Part shown: in pieces, positions 8,676 through 19,614 of the stretch
Position numbering within the stretch: the first letter of the stretch is position 1
How the letters are laid out: every line of letters begins with the position of its first letter
Assembly: GCA_945865525.1 (NCBI GenBank)
Contig: CAMBDY010000014.1
Coordinates: forward strand, 1-54,561
Reading direction: 5' to 3'
From: Nitrospira lenta
Lineage (GTDB): Bacteria > Nitrospirota > Nitrospiria > Nitrospirales > Nitrospiraceae
DNA length: 54,561 bases
The notes under the pieces: model-generated
The model's database searches: none
Told to the model about the DNA's origin: nothing
What the model saw: the letters and a program-made list of their open reading frames with translations, nothing else
Position numbers and translations under genes: made by a program

Positions 8676-9742
8676 TTGACACAGGATCGGTCACCATTGC
8701 ATACCACGGCATCGGAACCTACTCTTATGAGTTTCGATTGACCGCGACAGATTCCAGCGGTTTGACACACACCACGAGTGTAACTCTGCCGGTCCTCAGC
8801 GATACCACACCACCGTCAGACCCGACCGGATTGGTTGCCACGGCCATCGGCTCATCGCAGATTAATCTGGCCTGGACCGCCTCCACCGATAATTCAGGCT
8901 CCACGGGCTATCGGGTTGATCGCTGTCAAGGCGTAGGCTGTACCAACTTTGTCCAAATTGCCACCACCAGCACAAACAGTTACAGCGACACCGGCTTGGC
9001 AGGGGGCACCAGCTACAGCTATCGCATCCGCGCAGCGGATAGCAGTGGGAATCTGAGTCTGAATTACACGAGCGCTTCTTTAATTACGGGTGGAGGCGGA
9101 GGCGGAACAAGCCTCGTGACGGCCTATGGGATGAACGAAGGGAGCGGGACCACGCTGGTGGACGCGTCAGGGGCCGGACACACCGGCACGTTGGTCAACG
9201 GCCCCCTCTGGGTCGCGAGCCAGGCCACCTATGGCCAAGCCCTGTCCTTCGATGGCGTCAACGATGCCGTCTCCGTCGCCAATCCGGGCACCTACAACTT
9301 CGGCACCGCAGACTTTACGATCGCACTGTGGGCCAAGCGCAATGTGCTGGGCGGGGGCCAACGCCATCTCGTCAGCAAGTGCGCAGCCACGACCTGGGCG
9401 GCTGGGTGCAAAGAACTCTACTTCGATGGAAACAACCAGTTGACCTTCGGCTCCTTTAGCACCGGCGACACCTTCGCCAACACGATCGCCGACACGAACT
9501 GGCACCATATTGCCGTGACGTTCACCGACAGCACCAACACACTCCGGATGTATGTAGATGGCGCGCTGATCACCACGGCCACGAAGGCCCTGGAAGCGGA
9601 TGCGGCGACCCACGTCGTGACCCTCGGCAATCTGCACAACAGTAATCCGTTCAGCGGCCTGCTCGACGAATTCCGGGTCTACAACCGTGTGCTGACTCTC
9701 ACGGAGATTCAAACGGACCGGACCACTCCAATCACGCCATGA
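8676..9742 (+). pseudogene. 5'-truncated secreted protein with Ig-like, FnIII and LamG domains
   Basis: The open frame enters from the right end of the insertion sequence, and its first codons (from 8645) are IS-derived. The remaining host part encodes the tail of an Ig/PKD-like domain, a fibronectin type III domain (TPPSDPTGLVATAIG to the ASLIT segment), a Gly-rich linker and a complete LamG/concanavalin-like domain ending DEFRVYNRVLT. Such proteins are exported or surface-exposed, but the signal peptide and upstream domains are missing. I read it as an IS-truncated fragment without its own promoter. Confidence 0.8.
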
Positions 9743-9910
9743 GAATCAGAAATGGAAGGCAACAGTTAACCTACAGTTTAATAGACAACACACCGATGAA
9801 TAGGGCCATTGGATTCGACATAGTCTTTCCAACCTGCCTTTCACTGAGCACCGGCTGTAGCACTGATCGGTCGGCTTCAAGACTTATCGAGACTGTTGGG
9901 GATTTCCTAG

Positions 9911-10726
9911 TCAGTGTTCAGAATCCTTTGACAGAATTATCTCCGCTCCACACCCCGCCTTCAGCCGTTGTGCCGCATTGCCTTCATTGATGAAGACTTC
10001 TATGGCGCCATTGCTGTTGATCAGCGCCGACGGCTCGACTCTCGATCCTTCAGCATAGCTCCCTACAACCTCATCAATTGTGTGGCCGGCAATACGGATC
10101 TGCCAGTTGGGCCGCTTCGTTAGGTCTTGAACTTCCCTCACATGGTGGGACATGAGGTTTGAAATCAGATTTCCGAACCGATCCACGTAGACGATTTCGC
10201 CGACCACGGACGTGTGTTCCCAACGTGGTTGAGGGATGGAAAACGTCCGGTAGCTTTTGATAACTGGCCCGTACGACTCAAAAGGTTCGTGCTGGGCAAG
10301 CCTGGCAGCAGCCGGCGCAAAGAGATCCCGCCCATCGAAAGTATGGCCAAGCGACTCTCGCCGAAACTTCCGCTGATCGATCTCGCGTACTTCGACCAGC
10401 TGTTCGTCGTTGAAAATGTGGGTAAGCACACCGTTGTCCGGCGCCAGGAAAAAGTACCGCCCACTGTTGGCGGCAATCGCCCGCCTGGCGCTGCCGACAC
10501 CAGGATCGACGACCACGACATGAATGGTGCCTTCAGGGAACTCGCGATAGCAGGACTTGAGGAAGTAACTGGCTTCGTTGATCTGGTGCGGAGCAATCTG
10601 GTGCGAGAGATCGACGATGTGGACATCGGGGTGAATCGACAGAATCACTCCCTTCATCGTAGCGACAAACCAATCGAGGTCACCAAAATCAGTCAGGAGG
10701 GTAATCAGGGAACGCGCAGGCGGCAC
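9911..10726 (-). CDS. SAM hydrolase / SAM hydroxide adenosyltransferase (DUF62)
   Basis: 271 aa, the usual length of the DUF62 family related to SAM-dependent fluorinase and chlorinase. Bacterial members hydrolyse S-adenosylmethionine to adenosine and methionine. Family segments are visible: LLTDFGDLDWFVATMKGV at the N-terminus, VVVDPGVGSARRAIA, FLAPDNGVLT, and YVDRFGNLISN in the C-terminal domain. It starts 1 base after the greA stop and is the last gene of the pyr operon. Cytoplasmic. The physiological role in this organism is not evident from context. Confidence 0.9.
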   Translation of the reverse strand: MPPARSLITLLTDFGDLDWFVATMKGVILSIHPDVHIVDLSHQIAPHQINEASYFLKSCYREFPEGTIHVVVVDPGVGSARRAIAANSGRYFFLAPDNGVLTHIFNDEQLVEVREIDQRKFRRESLGHTFDGRDLFAPAAARLAQHEPFESYGPVIKSYRTFSIPQPRWEHTSVVGEIVYVDRFGNLISNLMSHHVREVQDLTKRPNWQIRIAGHTIDEVVGSYAEGSRVEPSALINSNGAIEVFINEGNAAQRLKAGCGAEIILSKDSEH

Positions 10727-10727
10727 C

Positions 10728-11204
10728 TTATAATTCCTCGAAACGAATCTCCACTACCTCGTACTCGACCATTTTCACCGGCGTCTTCACTTCCACAAAA
10801 TCACCGACGCGTTTTCCAATCAGCGCCTTCCCGACCGGAGACTGAATCGAGATGCGGTTCACTTTCATATCGGCTTCATCCTGCCCCACCAGCGTATACT
10901 GACGCTTTGACTGCGACTCCTGCTCAATCACGATCACCGTCGCACCGAACACGATGGTCTCGGAGACCCGTCCGGCTGTTTCGACGATGCGGGCATCGGC
11001 CAACTTCGCCCCAAGCTCAATGATACGCGACTCGATAAATCCCTGCCGTTCCTTAGCAGCATCATACTCCGCATTCTCGCTCAAATCGCCATGGGCGCGC
11101 GCTTCAGCAATGGCTTCAATATTTTTTGCACGCTCAACTTTACGAAGCCGATCAAGCTCTGCCTGAAGTGCCTCGTGCCCCTTTCGCGTGATTGGTGTTG
11201 GCAT
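10728..11204 (-). CDS. greA: Transcription elongation factor GreA
   Basis: 158 aa, the normal length. An N-terminal coiled-coil (residues 1-75, with ARAHGDLSENAEYDAAKERQ at the tip) enters the RNA polymerase secondary channel, and the C-terminal FKBP-like domain includes SIQSPVGKALIGKRVGD. The protein stimulates cleavage of backtracked transcripts. The gene lies 13 bases after carB in the same direction, so it is presumably cotranscribed with the pyrimidine genes. Confidence 0.95.
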   Translation of the reverse strand: MPTPITRKGHEALQAELDRLRKVERAKNIEAIAEARAHGDLSENAEYDAAKERQGFIESRIIELGAKLADARIVETAGRVSETIVFGATVIVIEQESQSKRQYTLVGQDEADMKVNRISIQSPVGKALIGKRVGDFVEVKTPVKMVEYEVVEIRFEEL

Positions 11205-11217
11205 AGCGTAACGTCCT

Positions 11218-14200
11218 CTATGAGTGGTGATGATATTCCTGCAACGACCGAATCGTGAGTTCGGTCATGAGAATTGCTTCAATCCCCATGACCGCCGCCC
11301 GAGCGCCCCGGATAGTCGTATAATAGGCCAGCCCTTTATTCAAGGCCTCCCGGCGAATCGATAAGGAATCGGTATGGGACGCCGCGGTACTCACGGTATT
11401 CACGACCAAAGCCACTTGCCCGTTCTTGATATGGTCCACGACATGGGGACGGCCTTCTTTGACCTTGTTCACGGTTTGGACCGGCACCCCATGATCGCGC
11501 AAATACCCCGCCGTACCACTCGTCGCTTGGATGCTGAACCCTAGCTTATGAAGCTGTTGCACGACGTCCAATGCGGCCAAGCGATCGCTTTCTTTCACAC
11601 TGATGAAGGCCGTGCCTCCCTTGGGCAGTGGCGCGCCAACTCCTGCCTGAGATTTAGCAAACGCCCAACCGAAATCCTGATCGATACCCATTACTTCGCC
11701 GGTAGACTTCATCTCCGGCCCCAAAAGGACATCCACCCCTGGAAATTTATTAAAGGGGAAGACGGATTCCTTCACGGACAAATGCCTCGGTACAGGGGTC
11801 TCGATCAATCCCAACTCCGGTAAGGTCTTGCCCACCATCACCTTCATCGCCAGCTTGGCCAATGGCACCCCGATGGCCTTGCTGACAAAGGGCACGGTGC
11901 GCGAACCTCGAGGATTGACCTCCAACACGTAAATCGTATCTTCTTTCACCGCAAACTGCGCGTTCATTAAGCCGATCACACCCAGCTCCAGGGCCAGGAC
12001 CTTCATTTGCCGGCGAATTTCCTCCACTACGCTCTGCTTCAGCGAATAGGGCGGCAAGGAACAGGCCGAGTCCCCCGAATGGACTCCGGCTTCTTCGATA
12101 TGTTCCATAATGCCGGCCACCACAACGTTCGTCCCGTCTGAAATGGCGTCGGCATCGACTTCAATCGCATCGGAAAGATACCGATCAATCAGCACCGGAT
12201 GTTTCGGCGAGGCCTTGACCGCCGCGGTCATATATTCCAGCAACCCTGCTTCGTCGTAGACGATCTGCATAGACCGCCCGCCTAATACATAGGAAGGCCG
12301 CACCATCACCGGATAGCTAATCCGTAACGCAATCTCCAGGGCCTCGTCCACGGACCTGGCCATGCCGCTCTCTGCTTGGCGGAGCCCGAGTTTATCCAGG
12401 CAGTCGCGGAACTGCTCTCGGTCTTCAGCCCGGTCGATCGCCTCGGGGCTCGTGCCTAAAATTTTCACCCCGGCCTTGGAGAGCGGTAAGGCAAGCTTAA
12501 GGGGCGTTTGCCCGCCGAACTGTAATACCACACCCAGCGGCCGTTCGCGCTCCACGATATTGAGGACATCCTCCTCAGTCAGCGGCTCGAAATAGAGCCG
12601 ATCCGACGTGTCGTAGTCCGTGCTCACCGTTTCCGGGTTGCAATTCACCATAATAGACTCGATACCCTCTTCGCGTAGGGCCATAACGGCATGAACGCAA
12701 CAGTAATCAAATTCGATCCCCTGCCCAATGCGGTTCGGCCCGCCGCCGAGAATAATGACTTTCTTCCGGTCCGTCGGGCGCGCCTCACATTCACTGCCAT
12801 AGGTCGAATAAAAATAGGGGGTATGGGCCTCAAACTCTGCGGCGCAGGTGTCCACGCGCTTATAGGTCACGCCTCGTTTGCTTTCGGCTCTGGTCCGCTG
12901 CTTCCGGACCGAGGCAGCAGTAGTGCCAATGAGTTGCGCGATACGATCATCCGAGAACCCCAGTTCCTTGGCCTGCCATAAAAGCGATTCCTCCATCACT
13001 ACAAGCTTCTTACCCGCCTGGCCGACCAGCACCGCTTCAAATTGAATCAGCGCCCGGACCTGTTCCAGAAACCAAGGATCGATCATCGTCAAGGCAAAGA
13101 TGTCCTCATTCGACAAGCCAAGCCTTATACCATCTGCCACATGCCACAACCGCTCTGCAATTGGAGTCCGCAGATGTTGCCGCACCCGCTCAAGCCCCTG
13201 CGTCCGGTCGAACTCTTCTGGGATACCTCGATCCAAGCCCTCCCGCGAGGAAAGTCCGCTTATGTTCAATTCCAACGAACGAATCGCCTTTTGCAAAGCC
13301 TCTTTAAAGGTTCGGCCAATCGCCATAACCTCTCCCACCGACTTCATCTGCGTCGTGAGGGTCGGATCGGCCCCGCGGAACTTCTGGAAGGCAAAGCGAG
13401 GGATCTTCACCACCACATAGTCGATGGTGGGTTCAAAGGAGGCTTTGGTCACCCCGGTAATGTCGTTGGTAATTTCGTCCAGTGTGTAGCCCACAGCGAG
13501 CTTCGCGGCAATCTTTGCAATGGGGAACCCCGTCGCCTTCGAGGCAAGCGCGGAACTTCGCGACACGCGCGGGTTCATCTCAATGACTACCATGTCGCCG
13601 TTCTTAGGGTCCACGCCGAACTGCACGTTCGACCCACCCGTGTCGACGCCAATCTCACGCATGATCCGGACTGCGGCATCTCTCATCCGCTGATACTCTT
13701 TGTCCGAGAGGGTCATGGCCGGCGCGACCGTGATGCTGTCCCCCGTATGGACACCCATCGGGTCCAGGTTCTCGATGGGACAGATGATGACAACATTGTC
13801 CTTAAGATCCCGCATCACCTCGAGTTCATATTCTTTCCACCCAATGAGCGATTCCTCAATCAGCACTTGACTGACCGGACTCATGACCAAAGCCCAATCG
13901 ATCAGTTTCTCGAACTCTTCGCGGTTGTAGGCGATGTTGCCGCCGGTTCCGCCCATGGTGAAAGAGGGACGGATGATGGAGGGGAATCCAGTCTGTTCAA
14001 GAATCTTAATGGCTTCGTCACGGTTATGGGCCGTACCGCTGGCCGGTACCCGTAAGCCGATTCGCTGCATCGCATGCTTGAAGGCTGCGCGATCCTCAGC
14101 TTTTTGGATCGCCTCGGCGGAGGCACCGATCAGCTTCACGCCGTATTTTTCGAGCGTCCCCCGTGCGACCAACGCCATCGTGGCATTCAAAGCGGTCTGC

Positions 14201-14475
14201 CCTCCCATAGTGGGAAGCAGGGCATCGGGCCGTTCTCGTTCAATTACTTTCTCCACCACCTCGACTGTGATCGGTTCCACATAGGTCCGATCGGCTAATT
14301 CAGGATCAGTCATGATCGTGGCAGGATTGCTGTTGATGAGAATGACTCTATAGCCTTCCTCTTTCAGTGCTTTGCAGGCCTGTGTCCCGGAATAGTCGAA
14401 CTCGCAGGCCTGACCGATCACGATCGGGCCGGATCCGATCAATAAAATAGACTTGATATCTGTTCGCCTTGGCAC
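11218..14475 (-). CDS. carB: Carbamoyl-phosphate synthase large subunit
   Basis: 1085 aa with the full architecture: two ATP-grasp halves (residues 1-400 and about 555-935), an oligomerisation linker, and a C-terminal MGS-like regulatory domain with [15 protein letters not shown]. The start [20 protein letters not shown] is typical. It makes carbamoyl phosphate from ammonia supplied by CarA, bicarbonate and two ATP, for pyrimidine and arginine synthesis. carA lies upstream at 16632-17807 but is separated from it by two protease genes. Confidence 0.97.
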   Translation of the reverse strand: MPRRTDIKSILLIGSGPIVIGQACEFDYSGTQACKALKEEGYRVILINSNPATIMTDPELADRTYVEPITVEVVEKVIERERPDALLPTMGGQTALNATMALVARGTLEKYGVKLIGASAEAIQKAEDRAAFKHAMQRIGLRVPASGTAHNRDEAIKILEQTGFPSIIRPSFTMGGTGGNIAYNREEFEKLIDWALVMSPVSQVLIEESLIGWKEYELEVMRDLKDNVVIICPIENLDPMGVHTGDSITVAPAMTLSDKEYQRMRDAAVRIMREIGVDTGGSNVQFGVDPKNGDMVVIEMNPRVSRSSALASKATGFPIAKIAAKLAVGYTLDEITNDITGVTKASFEPTIDYVVVKIPRFAFQKFRGADPTLTTQMKSVGEVMAIGRTFKEALQKAIRSLELNISGLSSREGLDRGIPEEFDRTQGLERVRQHLRTPIAERLWHVADGIRLGLSNEDIFALTMIDPWFLEQVRALIQFEAVLVGQAGKKLVVMEESLLWQAKELGFSDDRIAQLIGTTAASVRKQRTRAESKRGVTYKRVDTCAAEFEAHTPYFYSTYGSECEARPTDRKKVIILGGGPNRIGQGIEFDYCCVHAVMALREEGIESIMVNCNPETVSTDYDTSDRLYFEPLTEEDVLNIVERERPLGVVLQFGGQTPLKLALPLSKAGVKILGTSPEAIDRAEDREQFRDCLDKLGLRQAESGMARSVDEALEIALRISYPVMVRPSYVLGGRSMQIVYDEAGLLEYMTAAVKASPKHPVLIDRYLSDAIEVDADAISDGTNVVVAGIMEHIEEAGVHSGDSACSLPPYSLKQSVVEEIRRQMKVLALELGVIGLMNAQFAVKEDTIYVLEVNPRGSRTVPFVSKAIGVPLAKLAMKVMVGKTLPELGLIETPVPRHLSVKESVFPFNKFPGVDVLLGPEMKSTGEVMGIDQDFGWAFAKSQAGVGAPLPKGGTAFISVKESDRLAALDVVQQLHKLGFSIQATSGTAGYLRDHGVPVQTVNKVKEGRPHVVDHIKNGQVALVVNTVSTAASHTDSLSIRREALNKGLAYYTTIRGARAAVMGIEAILMTELTIRSLQEYHHHS

Positions 14476-14497
14476 AAAAACCTCGTTGCAGAGTCAG

Positions 14498-15460
14498 CTA
14501 GCTCGACTGTGGCATCGGCCCGATGGCCGGCTGGTATGGCGGAGCAGGCGGAGGAACCACCCCACCCCCAGGCCCATGATAATGATGAAGCGCCTCAGGA
14601 AGCCAGGCTTCGATCTGGTTAATACGCGTTAAATCGGACGGATGGGTGGACAGAAATTCCGGGATCGCCTGCGACGACCGAAAACAGAGCTTGCCGATCA
14701 TCTGCCTCGGGCAGCCGCTCATACGTTCCCAAAAGGGGACCGCCGCGCGCGGATCGTATCCAGCCTGTGCCATCAAGCGGAGCCCAACATAATCGGCTTC
14801 TGATTCCTGTTTCCGGTTAAAGGGCATAGACACATTGGCTCCATAGGCGCCCAAAAGGCCCTGCATCGCGCCGGGATTAACAGCGCCGCCTACTGCTGCA
14901 CCCAAAGCACCTAATTGCGCGATTTGATCCAGGATACTCCTGCTCATCCGCTCCACCCCGTGCCGCTGCAACGCATGGGCGACTTCGTGCCCCATTACCG
15001 TCGCCAATCCAACATCGTCTTTCGTATGTTTGAGAATTCCGGTGAAAATCGCTACCTTCCCGCCAGGCAGCGCGAAAGCATTGACCATGTTGTCGTCTTG
15101 AATGACGGCAAATTCCCACTGATACTCCGGCTTGTTAGCGGCAGCCGCGATTCTCCGTCCCACCCGCTGCACCATCTCATTGATTTCTGCATTGTCGCTG
15201 AGAGGGGCAGACCGCAAAACATCGCGGTAGGCGCTCAAGCCGAACTGCAGCTCCTTCTCTTCGGAGAAGAAAATCACCTGATCGCGACCTGTGCCAGGCG
15301 CGCGGTAACAGCTCGTCAAACTGCCGAGCAGACTCATGAGAGTCCCCACTCCGAGCGCAGCGCAGAGGCCCATCGCCCCCTTGGCGCCCAGTACTAACAT
15401 CAGTCGACGCCCGATAGGCGTGGCTAACGCTCGATCAATGGGGTCAGCAGCATGTGCCAT
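14498..15460 (-). CDS. M48-family metallopeptidase, probable lipoprotein
   Basis: 320 aa. A hydrophobic segment at about residues 25-50 ends in a lipobox-like LTSC, suggesting a lipid-anchored periplasmic protein. The zinc motif HEVAH lies in TVMGHEVAHALQRHG, and the third ligand is in ESEADYVGLRLMAQAGYDP. The C-terminus is rich in proline and glycine. Homologues such as BepA and LoiP act in envelope protein quality control. It sits between sppA and carB, an unusual location inside a pyrimidine operon. Confidence 0.9.
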   Translation of the reverse strand: MAHAADPIDRALATPIGRRLMLVLGAKGAMGLCAALGVGTLMSLLGSLTSCYRAPGTGRDQVIFFSEEKELQFGLSAYRDVLRSAPLSDNAEINEMVQRVGRRIAAAANKPEYQWEFAVIQDDNMVNAFALPGGKVAIFTGILKHTKDDVGLATVMGHEVAHALQRHGVERMSRSILDQIAQLGALGAAVGGAVNPGAMQGLLGAYGANVSMPFNRKQESEADYVGLRLMAQAGYDPRAAVPFWERMSGCPRQMIGKLCFRSSQAIPEFLSTHPSDLTRINQIEAWLPEALHHYHGPGGGVVPPPAPPYQPAIGPMPQSS

Positions 15461-15466
15461 GACGAC

Positions 15467-16444
15467 CTATGGCATCCAGAGATACATGAACTGTGGCGTT
15501 CCACCTCGCACCATCGACAGTAAATCTAAATTAGTAAAGCTGACCATGCCAGCGCTCGCCCCGAACAAACGCGAATAGATATTATTCTGATACTCGCCCC
15601 TATGCCCATAGGTCACAACCTGCGCCTCCGTCAGACCAGCTTTTTTCTTGGCCATCGCGATCGCGTCTTCGAGATATCCAATCTCGTCAATCAAGCCCGC
15701 CTCCTTGGCCTGACCACCTGAGTAGATACGCCCGTCGGCTAATTTTTTGATCTGATCGGACGACAGATGAGGCCGCCCTTCCTGCACCACCGCTAGGAAC
15801 TGGTGATAAAACGAATCGATCACGCTTTGGAAAATGGCTCGTTCCTCAACTGTCATCACCCGAAATGGTGAGCCCATATCCTTGCGGGGGCCGGACGTAA
15901 TAGCGTTAGCTTCAAGTCCCACTTTTTCCAACAGGCCTCGTGCATTGACGGTCAGCATGATCACGCCGATACTCCCCGTCACCGTCGAGGGATGGACCCA
16001 AATACTGTCCGCCGCCATGGCTAGGTAATAGCCCCCTGAGGCCGCCACATCCATCATCGAGGCGATTACAGGCACCTTCTTCTTAAGCTTGAACTCCCGC
16101 AACTCATGATAGAGGATGTCCGATGCAGTCACAGTACCACCGGGACTGTTAATGCGCAGCACGAGAGCCTTAACCTTGTCGTCCTTCGCGGCTCTTGTCA
16201 GTTCTTCCTTGAACAGGGCTACCATGTTGGGGTGCGGGATGAAGCCTTCTTTGTCTTGCGCGCTAATGACCCCGGAGAGATCGAGCACTAACACTTTTCC
16301 CTCGCCCGTACCACTCAGCCGTACTTCCTGCACCGGCCCGGACGGCTCGATGAGATTAATCGTGATACATCCTGTTTGCAGACCAATAACCATGAAGAGG
16401 CAGAATTGCCCAATAATTATACGGCCCCTAGCAGGCTGCGGCAC
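15467..16444 (-). CDS. sppA: Signal peptide peptidase SppA, short form
   Basis: An ClpP-like serine protease of the S49 family, half-length SppA type, that degrades cleaved signal peptides at the membrane. NSPGGTVTASDILYHELR, the serine in DVAASGGYYLAMAAD and GSIGVI are present; the lysine in SGPRKDMGSPFRVM is the probable general base. The N-terminus has a hydrophobic stretch ending in LQTGC, a lipobox-like site. The start is uncertain: GTG 16444 gives 325 aa with a sensible signal, ATG 16393 gives 308 aa, and neither has a clear ribosome site. The open frame continues upstream only through an intergenic repeat. Confidence 0.85.
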   Translation of the reverse strand: MPQPARGRIIIGQFCLFMVIGLQTGCITINLIEPSGPVQEVRLSGTGEGKVLVLDLSGVISAQDKEGFIPHPNMVALFKEELTRAAKDDKVKALVLRINSPGGTVTASDILYHELREFKLKKKVPVIASMMDVAASGGYYLAMAADSIWVHPSTVTGSIGVIMLTVNARGLLEKVGLEANAITSGPRKDMGSPFRVMTVEERAIFQSVIDSFYHQFLAVVQEGRPHLSSDQIKKLADGRIYSGGQAKEAGLIDEIGYLEDAIAMAKKKAGLTEAQVVTYGHRGEYQNNIYSRLFGASAGMVSFTNLDLLSMVRGGTPQFMYLWMP

Positions 16445-16504
16445 AACGACGTTGACGCGCGAAGACTTCGAGAGTCGGTACACGGGCGCAACAGGAGAAC
16501 CCGC

Positions 16505-16632
16505 CTGCAGGGTGCTCAAAAAGCTTGTCCAGCAAGGCCGTAGCGAGTGAAGGACCACGGCGTACCCATCGCGGTACGTTGAGGGACTGAACGATGCGTG
16601 GAAGAAACTGGCGGACTTTTTCAGCATTCTCC
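16505..16632. repeat. MITE-like intergenic repeat between sppA and carA
   Basis: About 128 bp with related inverted ends: GGTGCTCAAAAAGC on the left and, in reverse complement, AATGCTGAAAAAGTCC on the right. An inner palindrome, GCGTACCCATCGCGGTACGT, lies near the middle. It ends exactly at the carA stop codon. From memory, similar sequences are scattered between Nitrospira genes, but I cannot verify copy number here. Confidence 0.55.
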
Positions 16633-17807
16633 TATACATGATGTTTCTCCATCAGCTGAATAAACTCGGTAAATAAGTAGCCAGAGTCATGAGGCCCGGG
16701 GGAGGCCTCCGGGTGATACTGGACCGAGATCACCGGACGATCCACACAAGCCAATCCTTCGATTGAATGGTCGTTCAGGCTCACATGGGTCACCGCGACC
16801 TTCCCGAATACTGTCTCGATGACGGGCGGACAAGCCGGCACGGCTCTAATCGGCTGCGGGATCTGCACTGCAAAATTATGGTTCTGCGAGGTGATCTCGA
16901 CCTGCCGCGTGCGTAGATTCATGACAGGATGGTTCGCCCCATGATGACCGAACTTCAACTTGTAGGTCTTGAGCCCCAACGCAAGGCCAAGGATCTGATG
17001 GCCCAAGCAAATCCCAAAAAGCGGATACTGGCCGATCAGTTGCCGCACCGATTCAATCGCATAGGGCAAGCCCTCCGGATCCCCCGGGCCATTCGACAGG
17101 AAAATTCCGTCCGGCCTGAGCGCTCCCACCTGTTTCGCTGTCGTCGAAGCCGGCACGACAGTCACAGTACACCCCACATCGACCAGTTGACGAAGAATAT
17201 TCTGCTTTACTCCGAAATCATAGGCAACGACATGCCAACGCTTGGTCACAGCAGCACGGGGCTTCTCGCCGAGAAAAGAAATCCATTCGCCTGATCCGTC
17301 CGTCCATTGATAGGCGGTCTCACAAGTCACCGTGGCTGCGAGATCGCGGCCAATGATGCTGGGAGCCGCCTTGGCCTTGGCCACCGCACGACGGGCGTCT
17401 GTTTCGACATGGGTAATAAGGCCCTGCTGCGAACCTTGTTCGCGCAGATGGCGCGTGAGGGCTCTGGTATCCAGCCCCTCAATGCCGACGATCTTCGCCT
17501 CTTGAAGATAGGCGTGTAACTGCTGCTTGCTGCGCCAGTTGCTGGCGAGCGTGCTGGCCTCTTTCACGATAAACCCTTCAGCCCAGATCTTCCGCGACTC
17601 GATATCCTCTGGCGTCACCCCGTAGTTGCCGATGTGGGGACAGGTCATCGTAATGATCTGTCCTTTATAGGAGGGATCGGTCAGAATTTCCTGATAGCCA
17701 GTCATGGCTGTATTAAATACGACCTCACCGACCGTCTCCCCTTCGTATCCCAACGCGCACCCCTCGAAGAGCGTGCCATCCGCCAATGCCAACAATGCTT
17801 GCTTCAC
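16632..17807 (-). CDS. carA: Carbamoyl-phosphate synthase small subunit
   Basis: 391 aa glutaminase subunit that delivers ammonia to CarB. The N-terminal CPSase domain ([20 protein letters not shown]) precedes a class I glutamine amidotransferase domain with catalytic Cys in [13 protein letters not shown] and His in QYHPEASPG. The start is GTG, overlapping the DUF4149 stop by 4 bases (GTGA), so translation is probably coupled. The repeat at 16505-16632 abuts its stop codon. Confidence 0.96.
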   Translation of the reverse strand: MKQALLALADGTLFEGCALGYEGETVGEVVFNTAMTGYQEILTDPSYKGQIITMTCPHIGNYGVTPEDIESRKIWAEGFIVKEASTLASNWRSKQQLHAYLQEAKIVGIEGLDTRALTRHLREQGSQQGLITHVETDARRAVAKAKAAPSIIGRDLAATVTCETAYQWTDGSGEWISFLGEKPRAAVTKRWHVVAYDFGVKQNILRQLVDVGCTVTVVPASTTAKQVGALRPDGIFLSNGPGDPEGLPYAIESVRQLIGQYPLFGICLGHQILGLALGLKTYKLKFGHHGANHPVMNLRTRQVEITSQNHNFAVQIPQPIRAVPACPPVIETVFGKVAVTHVSLNDHSIEGLACVDRPVISVQYHPEASPGPHDSGYLFTEFIQLMEKHHV

Positions 17808-18325
17808 GTCACCACTCCATCTCGCTGTAGCAATTGTTTGGCCTTGATTCCTGTCAGTATAATGCCCAGTACAAGATTGACTATATAGAGCGACCGGACC
17901 GGCATATGGACACGGAAGAATGCCTCGAACGCCGCCTTCCGCGCCGCCTCCTCTTTCACCGCAAAAGCCTGCGCCTGGAGCGAAGCAACCATCGGATGGA
18001 GCCAGAGAATAATGATACCAGCGATGACCGTCATCCCCACCAACAGGGCCATCTCACCACGCCTGACTGCCACGTCCTGATGGCCACTCCACCAGCGATA
18101 CCAGGTGCCGGCGCACAAGACCTCCAGCGCCCCGACCACGAATCGATTATAACCCTCAAAGGCTTTCGTCAGAAAAAATCCGCCTGAGTCCTGCCCGCCG
18201 AACGTATTAAAGACGGCGGGAATAACCGCTCCGATGAGCACCAGCAACCCGCCGACCCAAACGCCAAGCGCTAGCCATTCAAGCGTGAGACAGCAGATCA
18301 GCCCCCAACGGGATTGGCGTAACAC
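17804..18325 (-). CDS. DUF4149 membrane protein
   Basis: 173 aa with about four predicted membrane segments (residues 10-35, 60-80, 90-112, 148-165), resembling the DUF4149/TMEM205-like family of unknown function. The start is GTG and shares its G with the TAG stop of pyrC; the stop overlaps the carA start by 4 bases. This tight packing argues that it is a real member of the pyr operon. Inner membrane. Confidence 0.75.
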   Translation of the reverse strand: MLRQSRWGLICCLTLEWLALGVWVGGLLVLIGAVIPAVFNTFGGQDSGGFFLTKAFEGYNRFVVGALEVLCAGTWYRWWSGHQDVAVRRGEMALLVGMTVIAGIIILWLHPMVASLQAQAFAVKEEAARKAAFEAFFRVHMPVRSLYIVNLVLGIILTGIKAKQLLQRDGVVT

Positions 18326-19611
18326 TAGCCCTCCATCCGGTCGGCCTCGAACACCACTTTACCCCCTACGATGGTCACCCGGACCCGCCCCTTCACCTTC
18401 CATCCAGCAAAGGGCGTGTTGCGGCTCTTTGAGAAGAACTTGGTCGGATCCACTTCCCACTGTTCATGCTGATCCACAATCGTCACATCAGCATCGGCCC
18501 CGACTGCCAAGGTGCCCTTGGCCAATCCAAACACCTTTGCCGGAGCCGTGCTCAATTTATCAACTGCCGCCTCCAGAGATAGGACCCCCTCCTCAACCAA
18601 GGCAAAGGTCAAAGGCAGCGCTGTTTCCAATCCGACGATGCCGAAGGGCGCTTCCGCAAACCCCAGATGTTTTTCCTGTGTGGCATGAGGCGCATGGTCC
18701 GTGGCGATCACATCGATGGTGCCGTCACGGAGACCGTCTTTAATCGCCTGCACGTCTCTCCCGGTCCGGAGTGGAGGATTCATTTTGGCATAGGTGTTGT
18801 AGCCTCGGACCGTTTCCTCTGTGATGGTAAAATGATGGGGACAGGCCTCGGCTGTGACTTGGAGTCCTCGGGACTTGGCTTCCCGCACCATTCTGGCCGA
18901 TCCCTCGGTGCTGATGTGGGCCAGGTGCAGCCTAGCTCCGGTCAGTTCCGCCAATGCAATATTCCGCCCCACCATCACATCTTCCGCAGCAGACGGCATC
19001 CCAGGGAGTCCCAACTCGGTCGAGACGACCCCTTCATTCATGCAACCCCCTTCGGCAAGGTGTAGATCTTCGCAATGATCGACCACCGGTACGTCGAAGG
19101 CTAGGGCATATTCCATCGCACGCCGCATCACAAGACTGTTCATCACCGGTTTCCCATCATCCGAAATCGCCACACAACCGGCACGCCGCAGGTCGCCGAT
19201 CTCGGCCAGCTCTTTGCCTTCCGAGCCTTTAGTGATCGCGCCGATCGGGAACACGTTCGCCAACCCAGCCGCCTTCGCCCGCCCCAGCATGAATTCCGTA
19301 ATCGCCTGATTGTCGTTCACGGGGTTCGTATTGGGCATGCAACAAACCGAGGTGAACCCACCTGCCACCGCCGCCGCCGCGCCGCTCTGAATTGATTCTT
19401 TATATTCGAAGCCCGGCTCGCGGAAATGGACATGGAGATCGACAAACCCTGGAAGGACCAGCCGCCCCTTGGCATCGATCTTCGTGGCGCCAGCCGGAAC
19501 TTTGAGGTTGGGCCCCACCGCCACAATGCGCCCCTCATCGATCAGCACATCGGCCATACCATTGAACCGCCCCGGATCGATCACGTGCCCGCCTGTAATG
19601 TGAATAGCCAC
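18325..19611 (-). CDS. pyrC: Dihydroorotase
   Basis: 428 aa zinc amidohydrolase that cyclises N-carbamoyl-aspartate to dihydroorotate, third step of pyrimidine synthesis. Metal-site motifs: HVHFREPGFEYKE near residue 60, HCEDLHLAEGG, HLAHISTE and VIATDHAPHATQEK. The length and the KESIQSGAAAAVAGGFTS segment fit the class I PyrC (about 430 aa) usually clustered with pyrB. It starts 3 bases after the pyrB stop. Confidence 0.95.
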   Translation of the reverse strand: MAIHITGGHVIDPGRFNGMADVLIDEGRIVAVGPNLKVPAGATKIDAKGRLVLPGFVDLHVHFREPGFEYKESIQSGAAAAVAGGFTSVCCMPNTNPVNDNQAITEFMLGRAKAAGLANVFPIGAITKGSEGKELAEIGDLRRAGCVAISDDGKPVMNSLVMRRAMEYALAFDVPVVDHCEDLHLAEGGCMNEGVVSTELGLPGMPSAAEDVMVGRNIALAELTGARLHLAHISTEGSARMVREAKSRGLQVTAEACPHHFTITEETVRGYNTYAKMNPPLRTGRDVQAIKDGLRDGTIDVIATDHAPHATQEKHLGFAEAPFGIVGLETALPLTFALVEEGVLSLEAAVDKLSTAPAKVFGLAKGTLAVGADADVTIVDQHEQWEVDPTKFFSKSRNTPFAGWKVKGRVRVTIVGGKVVFEADRMEG

Positions 19612-19614
19612 GAT

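Noticed and set aside
9739..9990. An 83-codon plus-strand frame after the LamG fragment
   Set aside because: It runs into the convergent SAM hydrolase gene, has no ribosome site and no recognisable product.
16445..16639. N-terminal extension of SppA by 65 residues
   Set aside because: Most of the translated stretch is the MITE-like repeat and spacer; the signal/lipobox lies further downstream.
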